Source: Limosilactobacillus antri DSM 16041
Lineage (GTDB): Bacteria; Bacillota; Bacilli; Lactobacillales; Lactobacillaceae
Assembly (NCBI RefSeq): GCF_000160835.1
Contig: NZ_GG700732.1
Span: 78,183 to 142,182 of the forward strand
DNA: 64,000 nt
Direction: 5' to 3'
The position numbers and the translations under genes were made by a program. How positions within the stretch are numbered: the stretch's first letter is position 1; the number at the start of each line of letters is the position of its first letter. This document shows, piece after piece, positions 45,145 through 54,877 of the stretch. Below the pieces are notes generated by a model. It was not told the origin of the DNA and made no database searches. It worked only from the letters and a program-made list of their open reading frames with translations.

Positions 45145-48100
45145 TGCGTCCGTTAAAGTTAGAGCTGCAATATTTTGGCCCCTACGAACATGAAACCGTG
45201 GACTTTACCCAGTTTGCTGACCAGTCGCTTTTTTTGGTGGCAGGAAACACCGGTGCCGGGAAAACGACCATTTTTGACGCCATGTGCTATGCCCTGTTTG
45301 GTCAAACGACTAGTGATCGGGACCGGTCTGCAACCGCGCTGCGGTCGGACTTTGCGCCTGCTGATCGGGAGACCTGGGTCACGTTCAGCTTTAGCCACCA
45401 GGGGACCGAATATGAAATCATGCGCCGTCCTAAGCAAATTCTGCAGGGACGGCGCGGCAACCCTGTTGAGCATTACCAGGCGGTTAGCTTGCGTTTTGCG
45501 GCTCGGGATGGGCAAACCCAGGAAATCACCAAGATTAAGGAAGCGGACAGTTTCATCAGCAAGTTATTGAACCTAACCCGGGATCAGTTCAAGCAGATTG
45601 TCCTGCTGCCGCAGGGAAAATTTCGGCAATTTCTGGATTCAGATAGCAATACTAAGGAACGGCTCCTGCGGGATTTATTTAATACCAGCCGTTATGAGCA
45701 GTGGACGCAGACCCTCAAAGAGGAATTAAACGACCGCAAACGGGGCGTAGAAGTGCAGCAAACCAAGCTGCAGTCGCTCAAGGAAACCGTCCCGGATATT
45801 GAGGCCATCCCGGACACGGCCGAATGGCTCCGCCGGGTGGATGAGCAAGCAGTAGAATTAGAAACGACCCTAGCGGCCAATCACACTCAGGAACGTCAGC
45901 AACAGGAACTTGTCAAAGGCCTGACCAATCGTTTGCACACGGAACAGGAACTGACGGCTAACCTGGCTACCCTGCGTGAACTGGAGCAAACGGCTGTCCA
46001 GCTGACTAGTCGGCAGGGCGAAGTCCAGGCGGTGGAAAAGCAGATCGCTGATTTGGAATGGTTCCAAGAACACCGGACGGATTACCAGAGGTGGCGGGAC
46101 GACCAGCAACGGTTAACTAAACTTAATGCTGACTATCAACAATCCACCGCTCAACTCAGCCGGCTGACCGCCCAGCAGGCGCAGCTGCAGGCTGCCGTTG
46201 AGCAGGCTCAGACGCGCCAAGCCGAGATCGATGCCCTGCGCCGGCACTGCCTGACTTTACAAGGCCAGCTGCCGTTATTCGCTGAATATGACCGGTTAGC
46301 CGCTCGCCTTGCCAAGACGACGGCTGACCATGATCGGCAGCGTCGCGAACAAGAAAGTCGTCAGCAGGCGTTAACCGATAAACAGGACCAACTTGAGCAT
46401 ATGAATAAGCAGCTCGCTGCCCACCAGGATCTGGCGCAGCGGCGCCTGGAGCTGACCAAACAACAAGGGCAGCAGGAACGACTGGACGCTGAGGGCGAAC
46501 GGCTTGACCAGCTGCTGGTGGAGTACGATGAGCAACGCAGCCATCAGAAAGAGCTGCGTACCAGTGTCGTTCAGGGTAAAGAAGCGGCCCAAAAGGCAGC
46601 AGCGACGGCGACCGACCTGAATGATCGTTACGCGCGCCAGCAGATTGCGCGCCTGGCAAAACGGCTTAAACCCGGCAGCCCTTGTCCACTTTGCGGGTCA
46701 TTAGACCACCCGCACTTGGCAACGACCGCCGCTCAGGGAGCATTGGTGACGGAAGAGGCTGTTCGGACAGCCAGCAAGGCTGCTCAGCAATGGCAGCAGG
46801 CAGCAGCACGGTCCCAAGAGCAGCTTGCGGCAACGACACGTCAATTAACAAAGTTGGAGCACCAGCTGGCAACTAATCGGAGTACAGTTGCAAAGCTCCT
46901 GTCCGAAAACTGCCTTCCCGCTGACTGGCAGCAGCTCATTGCCGACCGCCAGCAGAGGCTGTGCCAGCGCGACCATGAACTGGCCGAGTTGGAAGCCATG
47001 GCGCAAGATTGGCAACAGCAGGCCACCAAACTTCACCAGGAGATCCTTGCTGAGCAGGCAACTATTCAGCAGGCTGACGCTGCACTTCAAAAGACCCATC
47101 AGGAGTTAATCAAGGAACAGACGCTGCTGCAAGAAAAGCGGGCTCAATTGCCAGCGGACCTGCCGACACAAGCGGCGGCCCAGGAGCGGTTAGCTGAGTG
47201 GCAGGAGCAGGTTGCCGAGTATGACCAGCAGCAGGGAAAGCTTCAGGACCAGCTCCAAAAGATTGGGCAGGAGTTAGCAGTTACTGAGGGCCGTACAGCG
47301 CAGTTTAAGCATGCTGCTGCTGAATTAAAGCACAGCCAGGCCCGCCGGCATACCAACCTGGAAAAACTATTGGCGGAGCATGGGGACCAGCTTGACTGGT
47401 CATTTTGGCAACGGGCTGCGGACCAGTTGACCCAACTGGCGGAACTACGGCAGCAGGTCAAGGACTTCCAAGCGCAGCTTCGTGACAACCAAGGCCAGCA
47501 ACACCGCCTTCGGGAAAAAATCGCCGACCGGCCGGCACCCGACTTGGCCGCTTGTCGTGAGCAGCTCGCGGCATCGGAGCACCGCCTTGCTCAGAACCAG
47601 CAGGCACTTGGCCAGCTGAACAGTCGGTTAGCAGACCTGCGTGTCAGCCGGCAGAAGGTGGTTAAACTACTGGCCCAGACTGGGAAAGCCGCCGAGCAGG
47701 TGAACCAGTTGCAGACGCTGACCGACGTAATTGCTGGCAACACGGAAAACCACCTCAGTTTAGAGCGGTACGTTCTCCAAGCCTATTTCCAGGACGTCTT
47801 GCTGGCTGCCAATGTTCAGCTGGCGCGGCTGACCAATGGCCGCTACCAGTTTGAACTAGCGACGGAAAGCCACAGCGCAGGGGCGAAGTGGAGCGGGCTG
47901 GAGGTCAACGTTTACGATGATAATGCAGGCAAGACCCGGAGCGCCCGGACCCTCTCCGGTGGCGAAAGCTTCATGGCCTCGTTAGCGCTCGCCCTAGCCC
48001 TCTGTCAAATTATCCAGGAGCAGAGTGGCGGTATTAAGATTGACGCCCTTTTCATCGACGAAGGCTTCGGCTCATTGGATCAGCAGGCGCTGGCGGACGC

Positions 48101-48245
48101 TTTACGGGCGTTGGAGGAGCTGGAGGGGCACCGGATGATCGGCATTATCAGCCACGTTACGGAGCTTGAGGAACGGATTCCGGCCCAGTTATTGGTCCGG
48201 TCGGTTAATGGCCGCAGTACGGTTAGCTACCAGCATGAACTATGA
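45144..48245 (+). CDS. sbcC: SbcC, Rad50-like ATPase
   Basis: 1033 residues. Walker A is AGNTGAGKTTIFDAMCYALFG near the N-terminus and the Q-loop region is LPQGKFRQFL. Two long glutamine-rich coiled coils flank the zinc hook CPLC (Cys514, Cys517). The signature LSGGESFMASLALALAL and Walker B ALFIDEGFGSLD are near the C-terminus. Coils fold back so the two ATPase halves meet and hold SbcD. I use ATG 45144, seven bases after AAGGAGG; GTG 45141 is also in frame. The coils are unusually rich in Gln and Ala codons. Confidence 0.96.
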   Translation: MRPLKLELQYFGPYEHETVDFTQFADQSLFLVAGNTGAGKTTIFDAMCYALFGQTTSDRDRSATALRSDFAPADRETWVTFSFSHQGTEYEIMRRPKQILQGRRGNPVEHYQAVSLRFAARDGQTQEITKIKEADSFISKLLNLTRDQFKQIVLLPQGKFRQFLDSDSNTKERLLRDLFNTSRYEQWTQTLKEELNDRKRGVEVQQTKLQSLKETVPDIEAIPDTAEWLRRVDEQAVELETTLAANHTQERQQQELVKGLTNRLHTEQELTANLATLRELEQTAVQLTSRQGEVQAVEKQIADLEWFQEHRTDYQRWRDDQQRLTKLNADYQQSTAQLSRLTAQQAQLQAAVEQAQTRQAEIDALRRHCLTLQGQLPLFAEYDRLAARLAKTTADHDRQRREQESRQQALTDKQDQLEHMNKQLAAHQDLAQRRLELTKQQGQQERLDAEGERLDQLLVEYDEQRSHQKELRTSVVQGKEAAQKAAATATDLNDRYARQQIARLAKRLKPGSPCPLCGSLDHPHLATTAAQGALVTEEAVRTASKAAQQWQQAAARSQEQLAATTRQLTKLEHQLATNRSTVAKLLSENCLPADWQQLIADRQQRLCQRDHELAELEAMAQDWQQQATKLHQEILAEQATIQQADAALQKTHQELIKEQTLLQEKRAQLPADLPTQAAAQERLAEWQEQVAEYDQQQGKLQDQLQKIGQELAVTEGRTAQFKHAAAELKHSQARRHTNLEKLLAEHGDQLDWSFWQRAADQLTQLAELRQQVKDFQAQLRDNQGQQHRLREKIADRPAPDLAACREQLAASEHRLAQNQQALGQLNSRLADLRVSRQKVVKLLAQTGKAAEQVNQLQTLTDVIAGNTENHLSLERYVLQAYFQDVLLAANVQLARLTNGRYQFELATESHSAGAKWSGLEVNVYDDNAGKTRSARTLSGGESFMASLALALALCQIIQEQSGGIKIDALFIDEGFGSLDQQALADALRALEELEGHRMIGIISHVTELEERIPAQLLVRSVNGRSTVSYQHEL

Positions 48246-48332
48246 GGTCCTGCGTACTGGTGCAGAAAATAACGCGTTCGTTGACGGTAAGAGTGCTACA
48301 ATGAAAATAATTATAGATTAGGGGGCATTATT

Positions 48333-49694
48333 ATTTCTAATAATCCAAAGCCCAAAAAGCTCTCGTTTATCTCAATTTATTTTCTGGGCATCAATGGGGT
48401 AATTGGTTCAGGAACTTTCCTTTTACCTTCCGTTATCTATCGTTACATGAACCTGTCGGCCGTACTGGTCCTGCTGTGTACCGCACTGACGGTGTCGCTA
48501 ATTGCACTGTGTTATGCGGACCTGGCGAGCCGCTTTACCGGTTCTGGCGCTGCTTGGCTGTATGCTTATCACGCCTTTGGCCGCTTTACCGGTTACGAGT
48601 TGGGGATCTTTACCTGGTTCTTGGGCTGTTGTACCCTTTCCGCTGAAATCGTCGCCTTACTGACCACCATGAAGAGTTTTCTGCCGGTGTTTGACAATCG
48701 CTTAGTGTACTACGCGGCAGCCTTTGGTCTGATTGTCCTGTTTGCGGTCATTAATTTCTTTGGCCGCAGCTTAGTTAAGGCGGTCAACAACCTATCGGCG
48801 GCAGTGAAGATTCTGACCCTGCTGGTCTTTATTATCGTGGGGGTTTTCTTCGTTCATGGTGCTAACTACTCGCCAGTAATTCCCGCCGCTGCCTTAACCG
48901 GTGCCGGCCCGTTTCTAAAACACTTTGGCGCGGCCTTTACGCCGATCTTCTACCTGTTTACCGGCTTTTCGTTTTTACCGATTGCTGCGAAGCAAATGAA
49001 CAATCCGGAGAAAAACATTCCCCGGGTTCTCATTGCGGTAATGGTCAGCGTCACCATCTTGGACGCCCTGATGATGCTGGTGGCGATTGGTATTTCTGGC
49101 CGCCACTTGGCCGGCTACTCAACTCCGCTGGCGAACGCGTTTGGTACCGCAATCGGTAAGTGGGGCTACTCGCTCATTATTGTCGGAATGCTGGTCAGCA
49201 TCTTTGGGGTTGCTTTCAGTGCTTCCTTTAACACGCCCTCACTGGTGGCCTCGCTGGCCAATGAGCACGGAATGCTGCCCAAGTCCCTGGGCAAAAAGAA
49301 TAAGCACGATGCGCCCTGGGTGGGAATCTTATTGACGGCCGTACTGTCGATTGCTTTCTCGACCCAAAGCTACCTCTTTTTGGTGTCATGCACGGTGCTG
49401 GCTTCGTTTATCCAGTACGTCCCATCGATTTTGGCGGTGGTTAAATTCACCCACAGTAATGAATATCCGACCCACGGCTTTAAGCTGCCAGGCCGGTACC
49501 TGATTCCCGCCTTTGCGCTCCTGGTATCCTGCTATATGGTAACCAACTTTACCGCTAAGACCCTGTTGCTGGGCACGGTGGTTGCCGTTCTGGCTGCGGC
49601 CGCCTACTTCTTCATTCAGAGAGATGAGGAAGCCGAAAGACGGCATACACAATTTCTAGCGGCCCTCAAGCGGGAGCAGGGGAAGGAAAACTAG
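48333..49694 (+). CDS. APC-superfamily amino-acid permease with probable ATT start
   Basis: 453 residues if translation begins at ATT 48333. The first ATG in frame (48447) would remove the first transmembrane helix, whose conserved sequence is FLGINGVIGSGTFLLP. The frame is open from 48291, and between there and 48447 there is no ATG, GTG or TTG. AGGGGG (48320-48325) is ideally placed seven bases before ATT 48333. About 12 transmembrane segments are visible. The substrate is unknown, probably an amino acid. A -10 TACAAT is at 48297-48302 with a weak -35. If ATT is not used, the gene would make a truncated, probably inactive protein. Confidence 0.85.
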   Translation: MSNNPKPKKLSFISIYFLGINGVIGSGTFLLPSVIYRYMNLSAVLVLLCTALTVSLIALCYADLASRFTGSGAAWLYAYHAFGRFTGYELGIFTWFLGCCTLSAEIVALLTTMKSFLPVFDNRLVYYAAAFGLIVLFAVINFFGRSLVKAVNNLSAAVKILTLLVFIIVGVFFVHGANYSPVIPAAALTGAGPFLKHFGAAFTPIFYLFTGFSFLPIAAKQMNNPEKNIPRVLIAVMVSVTILDALMMLVAIGISGRHLAGYSTPLANAFGTAIGKWGYSLIIVGMLVSIFGVAFSASFNTPSLVASLANEHGMLPKSLGKKNKHDAPWVGILLTAVLSIAFSTQSYLFLVSCTVLASFIQYVPSILAVVKFTHSNEYPTHGFKLPGRYLIPAFALLVSCYMVTNFTAKTLLLGTVVAVLAAAAYFFIQRDEEAERRHTQFLAALKREQGKEN

Positions 49695-49695
49695 C

Positions 49696-49724
49696 TTGTG
49701 TTTTTCGGCCTGGCGTGCTACAAT
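49696..49724 (+). promoter_or_regulatory. rimP-nusA-infB operon promoter
   Basis: TTGTGT (49696-49701), a 17-base spacer, TACAAT (49719-49724), starting right after the permease stop. Confidence 0.77.
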
Positions 49725-49746
49725 AACTATGGTAAATAACTCGTTG

Positions 49747-49773
49747 GAGTGAGCAGTAATGCTCGCTCTTTTT
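49747..49773 (+). terminator. Leader terminator ahead of rimP
   Basis: GAGTGAGC (49747-49754) pairs with GCTCGCTC (49761-49768, one T-G pair) around AGTAAT, followed by TTTTT. It lies about 20 bases after the operon promoter and before rimP, so transcripts must read through it. It may also be the end of the permease gene, although the promoter lies in between. Confidence 0.75.
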
Positions 49774-49800
49774 ATTGCAAATAATATGGAGGTGAAAAGG

Positions 49801-50274
49801 ATGAGCACAGTTACTGAAGTCGTTACGGATTTGGTAACGCCGATTCTTGATGAGCACCACTTTTACTTATACGACATTGAATTCGTCAAGGAGGGAAAAA
49901 GCTGGTACCTCCGGGTATACATCGATAAGGACGGCGGGATCACGCTGAATGATTGTGCGGCCGTTAGCGACCAGCTGAGCGAAGCGTTGGACAATGTTGA
50001 ACCCGACCCAATTCCCCAGGCCTACTTCCTGGAAGTTTCGTCGCCTGGCGCTGAACGGCCGTTAAAAAACGAGGATGACTACCAGCGGGCGGTCAACCAC
50101 TATATCCACGTTTCCCTGTACCAGCAGCTTGCTGGCAAGAAGGTCTACGAAGGAACCCTGGTGGAATTATCGGCCAAGGAAATGACCCTGAATTTTATGG
50201 ACAAGACGCGTCACCGGCAAGTAGTAATTGACCGGAGCAAGGTTGCCCAGGCGCGCTTAGCAATCAAGTTTTAA
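49801..50274 (+). CDS. rimP: Ribosome maturation factor RimP
   Basis: 157 residues. The family pattern is visible: [22 protein letters not shown], then [24 protein letters not shown], and [23 protein letters not shown]. The C-terminal SH3-like part ends LAIKF. It acts in 30S assembly. ATG at 49801 follows GGAGGTGAAAAGG; the upstream in-frame ATG overlaps the leader terminator. It is the first gene of a seven- to eight-gene translation/transcription operon. Confidence 0.96.
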   Translation: MSTVTEVVTDLVTPILDEHHFYLYDIEFVKEGKSWYLRVYIDKDGGITLNDCAAVSDQLSEALDNVEPDPIPQAYFLEVSSPGAERPLKNEDDYQRAVNHYIHVSLYQQLAGKKVYEGTLVELSAKEMTLNFMDKTRHRQVVIDRSKVAQARLAIKF

Positions 50275-50292
50275 TCAAAAGGAGTGTCCAAA

Positions 50293-51489
50293 GTGAGCAA
50301 GTCAAAAGTCAATAGTGAAATGATTGGCGCCCTAGACTACTTAGAAAAGGAAAAGGGTATTAAAAAGGAAATTGTCATTGAGGCGTTGGAACAAGCCTTG
50401 GAATCGGCTTATAAGCAAAATTACGGCGACAAGAACGTCGAGGTCGAGTTCAACGCGACGACTGGGAACATCAAGGTCTACGCCGTCAAGACGATTACCG
50501 ATGATGAGGAAAAGGTTGCCGCTGACAGCAACCAGTACATGAGCCTTGCCGAAGCGCGCAAGCTCCCTCACGGTCAGGGGTATGACGTTGATGACCAGAT
50601 CCGGGAAGAAGTGACGCCGCGTAATTTTGGACGGATTGCTGCACAAACTGCTAAGCAGGTCGTGATGCAGCGGTTGCGTGAAGAAGAGCGGAGAATCGTC
50701 TACGATAAGTACAAGACTTACGAAAATGAAATCATTACCGGTGAGGTGTCCCGTGAAGACAAGCGCTTTACCTATGTTGACCTCGGCGACGGGGTCGAAG
50801 GGGCGATGGGCTTCCGTGATAAGATGCCGAACGAGCACTACCGCGTTCATGACCGGATTCAGGTATACGTTTCTAAAGTCAATGATGACCGGCGGGGACC
50901 CCAGATCTACGTTAGTCGGACAGCTCCGGAACTGCTCAAGCGTCTCTTTGAACGGGAAGTTCCTGAAATCAAAGATGGCACCGTGCTGATTGAAAACATC
51001 GCGCGGGAAGCCGGTGACCGGGCTAAGGTAGCGGTTTACTCTAACGATGATAACGTTGACCCGGTCGGCACCTGTGTTGGTCCCCGGGGATCCCGGGTCC
51101 AGGCGATCGTGAACGAACTGGACGGCGAAAACATGGATATCGTAGAATACGTGAAGGATCCGGCTAAGTTTATTGCTAACGCCCTTAATCCGGCTGAAGT
51201 GTTGGATGTGATCTTTAATGATCCGGTAACGATCGAACGTGAGGATGGCGAAGAAGAGCAAGAACGCTCCTGCACGGTGGTCGTTCCTGACGACCAGCTG
51301 TCCCTGGCAATCGGGAAGCGGGGGCAAAATGCCCGGCTCGCAGCACGGCTGACCAAGTACAAGATCGATATCAAGTCCGCTTCAGAAATGGAAGAGATTC
51401 AGGCCCAGGAGGCACTTGACGAGGACCAACCAGTTGCTGACGACCAGCCATCGGTTGATGAAAATGATCAGTCGGCAGATGAAGACTAA
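50293..51489 (+). CDS. nusA: Transcription factor NusA
   Basis: 398 residues. The N-terminal RNA-polymerase-binding domain opens with MIGALDYLEKEKGIKKEIVI. The S1 domain is near 135-200 (ITGEVSREDKRFTYVDLGDG), and two KH domains follow (VGTCVGPRGSRVQAIVNEL, LAIGKRGQNARLAARL). The tail is acidic (ADDQPSVDENDQ). It modulates pausing, termination and antitermination. GTG at 50293 is nine bases after AAAAGGAG; GTG at 50284 is immediately next to that site and so unlikely. Confidence 0.96.
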   Translation: MSKSKVNSEMIGALDYLEKEKGIKKEIVIEALEQALESAYKQNYGDKNVEVEFNATTGNIKVYAVKTITDDEEKVAADSNQYMSLAEARKLPHGQGYDVDDQIREEVTPRNFGRIAAQTAKQVVMQRLREEERRIVYDKYKTYENEIITGEVSREDKRFTYVDLGDGVEGAMGFRDKMPNEHYRVHDRIQVYVSKVNDDRRGPQIYVSRTAPELLKRLFEREVPEIKDGTVLIENIAREAGDRAKVAVYSNDDNVDPVGTCVGPRGSRVQAIVNELDGENMDIVEYVKDPAKFIANALNPAEVLDVIFNDPVTIEREDGEEEQERSCTVVVPDDQLSLAIGKRGQNARLAARLTKYKIDIKSASEMEEIQAQEALDEDQPVADDQPSVDENDQSADED

Positions 51490-51509
51490 TTGAGCAATGG
51501 GGTGAAAAA

Positions 51510-51815
51510 ATGAAAAAGAGAAAAATACCAATGCGCAAAGATATCGTCACCGGGGAAATGATGCCCAAGCGCCAGCTGATTCGGGTGGTCAAAAATAAGG
51601 AAGGCCAAGTCTCCCTCGACCCGACCGGCAAGAAAGCGGGCCGCGGCGCCTACATTGCCGTAGATGTGGCGATCGCCAAGCGGGCGAAGGCGGAAAAAAC
51701 CTTTGAAAAGGCCTTCCGTGTTAAACTAGATGACGAGTTCTACGATGAGCTGATCAGGTACACCGACCACTTGCAGGCTCGTCAAGAGTTGTTTGGCAAC
51801 GATGGCAAGAAGTAA
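51510..51815 (+). CDS. ylxR: YlxR/RnpM family RNA-binding protein
   Basis: 101 residues: KIPMRKDIVTGEMMPKRQLIRVV and DPTGKKAGRGAYI are the family blocks. B. subtilis YlxR has recently been linked to RNase P regulation and tRNA maturation. ATG at 51510 follows TGGGGTG. The first 28 residues are strongly basic. It overlaps ylxQ by 14 bases. Confidence 0.93.
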   Translation: MKKRKIPMRKDIVTGEMMPKRQLIRVVKNKEGQVSLDPTGKKAGRGAYIAVDVAIAKRAKAEKTFEKAFRVKLDDEFYDELIRYTDHLQARQELFGNDGKK

Positions 51816-52116
51816 CGATCAGCAAGTTCTCAGCTTGCTCGGTTTGGCGCGGCGTGCGCGCCAGCTGGTAAGCGGAGAAGCAATTGTATTAAAAAATATT
51901 CAAACTAATCAGGCAAAGTTTGTGTTTTTAGCAAAAGACGCGGGTTCAGCGACGGGGAAAAAGTTCACCGATAAGTGCCGAACTTACCACGTTCCCTGTT
52001 CCCGGCGCTTTACTAAAGACCAGCTCAGTCAGGCAACGGGCCAATCACGGACCGTTATTGGTGTTGTCCAACCAGGTTTTGCAAGAAAGTTTGAGGAATT
52101 ACTGAGAATGGAATAA
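51802..52116 (+). CDS. ylxQ: YlxQ, L7Ae-like ribosomal protein homologue
   Basis: 104 residues of the L7Ae/L30e fold: [20 protein letters not shown], then [17 protein letters not shown] and [14 protein letters not shown]. It is probably a kink-turn RNA binder. I use ATG 51802; TTG 51793 is in frame. No strong ribosome-binding site is seen, so translation is likely coupled to ylxR. Confidence 0.9.
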   Translation: MARSNDQQVLSLLGLARRARQLVSGEAIVLKNIQTNQAKFVFLAKDAGSATGKKFTDKCRTYHVPCSRRFTKDQLSQATGQSRTVIGVVQPGFARKFEELLRME

Positions 52117-52129
52117 GGAGAGTGAGCGT

Positions 52130-54424
52130 ATGGCCAAGGAACGGATTTATGAACTAGCTAAAGAGCTCAAAATGCCAAGTAAGGGTCTCGTCAAGGTAGC
52201 AAACCAGCAGGGGATGAACATTAAAAGCCACATGTCATCTGTAACGCCGGCTCAGGCCCAAAAGCTGCGTGAGGTAGTAAAAAATGGTGGTCAGAAGCCA
52301 GCTGCAAAAGCAACCCCTAAGCAACGGCCAGCCAAGCAGGCAATCGCAAAAAAGGAGAGCCATAAGAAGCGGGAACATGATAATTCCCGCCAGGGGGCGA
52401 AGGGCAACCAGCAGTCGCAGCCCAAGCACCGGCAGGAAGAGGAACGACCACGGGAGGAGCACCAAAACCGCCGCAATGAAAAGAAGCATGGTGAAAACCA
52501 CCGCAGTCAAAATAATGGCGGCCGGTTTGGCGGCAGCCTGAATAATAATGACCGCCGGGTCAAACGGTTTAATAAGAAAAATAAGAAGCGCAACAAGCAT
52601 AACAAGAATAGCCGCTTGCGGGAGGTTGCACATAAGCAGCCGACCCAGCGCAAGGACAAGCCGTTGCCGGACGTACTGGAATATACCGAAGGAATGAATG
52701 CCCAAGACCTGGCTAAACTGCTTCACCGGCCATCCGCAGAAATCATCAAGAAGCTCTTCATGCTTGGGGTCATGATCAACCAGAACCAGTCGCTGGATAA
52801 GGACACGATCGAGCTGCTGGCAACTGATTACGGGATTGAGGCCAAGGAGAAGGTCGAAGTGGACGTTTCAGATATCGACAAGATGTTTGAGGAAGAACAG
52901 CACAACACCGCCCACCTGGTTAAGCGGCCCCCAGTAGTCACTGTTATGGGTCACGTAGACCACGGGAAGACCACCCTGCTGGATAAGCTGCGTCACTCCC
53001 ACGTTACGGAACATGAAGCAGGGGGGATTACCCAGGAAATTGGTGCCTACCAAGTGCACTATAACGACAACCTGATTACCTTCCTGGATACCCCAGGCCA
53101 CGCCGCCTTTACGGAAATGCGGGCCCGAGGTGCCAACATCACCGACATTACCGTTCTGGTGGTGGCTGCCGATGATGGGGTAATGCCGCAGACGGTCGAA
53201 GCTATCCACCACGCCCAGGCTGCCAAGACGCCAATCATTGTTGCGGTTAACAAGATCGACAAGCCGGGGGCCAACCCGGACCGGGTAACGGAAGAACTGG
53301 CCAAGTACAACCTGATTCCGGAAGACTGGGGTGGCGACACCATCTTTGTCAAGATTTCTGCTAAGTTTGGCAAGAACCTGCACGAACTGCTGGACATGAT
53401 TTTACTCCAGTCTGAAATGATGGAACTGACCGCCAACCCGGACCAAAATGCGGCGGGTTCTGTTGTAGAAGCGCGGCTGGATCAGGGTCGCGGTTCCGTG
53501 GCGACCGTGCTGGTTCAACAGGGGACGCTCCACGTCGGGGACCCGATCGTGGTCGGCAACACCTTTGGCCGGGTGCGGACGATGACTAACGAAAATGGTC
53601 GTCGGATTAAGGCAGCCACCCCAGCAACTCCAGTTGAAATAACCGGGCTGAACGAAGTTCCAGAGGCCGGGGACCGGTTTGTGGTCTTTGACGATGAAAA
53701 GACGGCCCGGGTCGCTGGGGAAGAACGTGCTAAGCGGGCCCAGGATAAGGAACGGCAACGGACGTCGCACGTGACGCTGGACAACCTCTTTGCTACGATG
53801 AAGAAGGGTGAAATGAAGACCCTGCCGATTATCATCAAGGCTGATGTTCAGGGATCGGTTGAAGCGCTGAGCCAAAGTCTGCAGAAGATTAAGGTTGACG
53901 GGGTCCGGGTTGACATTATCCACCAGGCCGTCGGGGCGATTAGCCAGAGTGACGTTACCTTGGCGGAAGCCTCAAACGCGGTCATCATCGGTTTCAACGT
54001 CCGGCCAACACCAGTTGCCAAGTCCCTAGCGGATTCCAGCAACATCGATATTCGTCTCCACCGGGTGATCTACAATGCAATTGAAGAAGTTGAAGACGCC
54101 ATGAAGGGGATGCTGGAACCAGTCTACGAGGAAGAAACGATTGGTGAAGTTGAAGTGCGGCAGATCTACAAGGCCTCCAAGGTCGGGACAATTGCCGGGG
54201 GGATGGTGACCTCTGGTAAGATTACCCGGGACGCCAAAGTGCGGCTGGTCCGTGACGGCGTGGTCGTTTACGAAGGTGAACTGGGCAGCTTGAAGCGGTT
54301 CAAAGATGACGTCAAAGAGGTCAAGTCTGGCTTTGAATGTGGTTTGACGATTGAAAACTACAACGACATTAAAGAAAATGACGTGATCGAAGCTTACCAA
54401 ATGAAGGAAGTTCCGGTTAAGTAA
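52130..54424 (+). CDS. infB: Translation initiation factor IF-2
   Basis: 764 residues. The N-terminal IF2_N motif [21 protein letters not shown] is followed by a long basic low-complexity linker (about 60-175, rich in Lys, Arg, Asn, Gln and His). The second N domain follows, then the GTPase with G1 [13 protein letters not shown]3 DTPGHAAF and G4 NKIDKPGAN, and domains 2-4. It places initiator tRNA on the 30S subunit. ATG at 52130 follows AAGGAGAGTG. Confidence 0.97.
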   Translation: MAKERIYELAKELKMPSKGLVKVANQQGMNIKSHMSSVTPAQAQKLREVVKNGGQKPAAKATPKQRPAKQAIAKKESHKKREHDNSRQGAKGNQQSQPKHRQEEERPREEHQNRRNEKKHGENHRSQNNGGRFGGSLNNNDRRVKRFNKKNKKRNKHNKNSRLREVAHKQPTQRKDKPLPDVLEYTEGMNAQDLAKLLHRPSAEIIKKLFMLGVMINQNQSLDKDTIELLATDYGIEAKEKVEVDVSDIDKMFEEEQHNTAHLVKRPPVVTVMGHVDHGKTTLLDKLRHSHVTEHEAGGITQEIGAYQVHYNDNLITFLDTPGHAAFTEMRARGANITDITVLVVAADDGVMPQTVEAIHHAQAAKTPIIVAVNKIDKPGANPDRVTEELAKYNLIPEDWGGDTIFVKISAKFGKNLHELLDMILLQSEMMELTANPDQNAAGSVVEARLDQGRGSVATVLVQQGTLHVGDPIVVGNTFGRVRTMTNENGRRIKAATPATPVEITGLNEVPEAGDRFVVFDDEKTARVAGEERAKRAQDKERQRTSHVTLDNLFATMKKGEMKTLPIIIKADVQGSVEALSQSLQKIKVDGVRVDIIHQAVGAISQSDVTLAEASNAVIIGFNVRPTPVAKSLADSSNIDIRLHRVIYNAIEEVEDAMKGMLEPVYEEETIGEVEVRQIYKASKVGTIAGGMVTSGKITRDAKVRLVRDGVVVYEGELGSLKRFKDDVKEVKSGFECGLTIENYNDIKENDVIEAYQMKEVPVK

Positions 54425-54437
54425 GGAGGATGGAAAA

Positions 54438-54797
54438 ATGCCTAACAAACAATACCGGGTTGATCGGCTGGCCCAGCAGATTCAGCGAGAAGTCGACGAT
54501 ATCCTTTTAAAGCGGGTCCGGGACCCGCGGGTGCAGGGAGTTACGATTACCGGAGTTGACGTTACTGGTGACCTCCAGCAGGCAACCATTTATTACAGTA
54601 TCCTGTCTGATAAGGCGTCAGACCTGGAAAAGGTCCAGGCCGGATTAGATAAGGCGACCGGCTTGATTCGGAGCGAGCTCGGGGCCCGGTTGAACATCTT
54701 CAAGACACCAGAAATTAAGTTTGAACGGGATAAGTCAGTTGCTTATGGCAGCCGGATTGATCAGTTGATTAACCAGCTTCACAAGCAGGATAAGTAA
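54438..54797 (+). CDS. rbfA: Ribosome-binding factor A
   Basis: 119 residues with the KH-like RbfA pattern: RVDRLAQQIQREVDDILLKRVRDPR and GVDVTGDLQQATIYYS, then ELGARLNIFKTPEIKFERD. It acts in 16S 5'-end maturation and cold adaptation. ATG at 54438 follows AAGGAGGATGG. Confidence 0.96.
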   Translation: MPNKQYRVDRLAQQIQREVDDILLKRVRDPRVQGVTITGVDVTGDLQQATIYYSILSDKASDLEKVQAGLDKATGLIRSELGARLNIFKTPEIKFERDKSVAYGSRIDQLINQLHKQDK

Positions 54798-54813
54798 CCC
54801 GAGAGCAACAACG

Positions 54814-54852
54814 AGGGAGCGGGATGAACGAGTTCAGCCCCGCTCCCTTGTT
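54814..54852 (+). terminator. Hairpin between rbfA and truB
   Basis: A perfect 10-bp stem, AGGGAGCGGG with its complement (54814-54823 / 54839-54848), followed by only TTG TTT. It may be a weak terminator or a processing/stability hairpin within the operon. No new promoter is visible before truB. Confidence 0.6.
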
Positions 54853-54877
54853 TAATACATACGGAGGAACGCAGAAA

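Noticed and set aside
50341..51327. A 328-codon minus-strand open frame inside nusA
   Set aside because: Antisense shadow of nusA without initiation signals; no recognisable protein.
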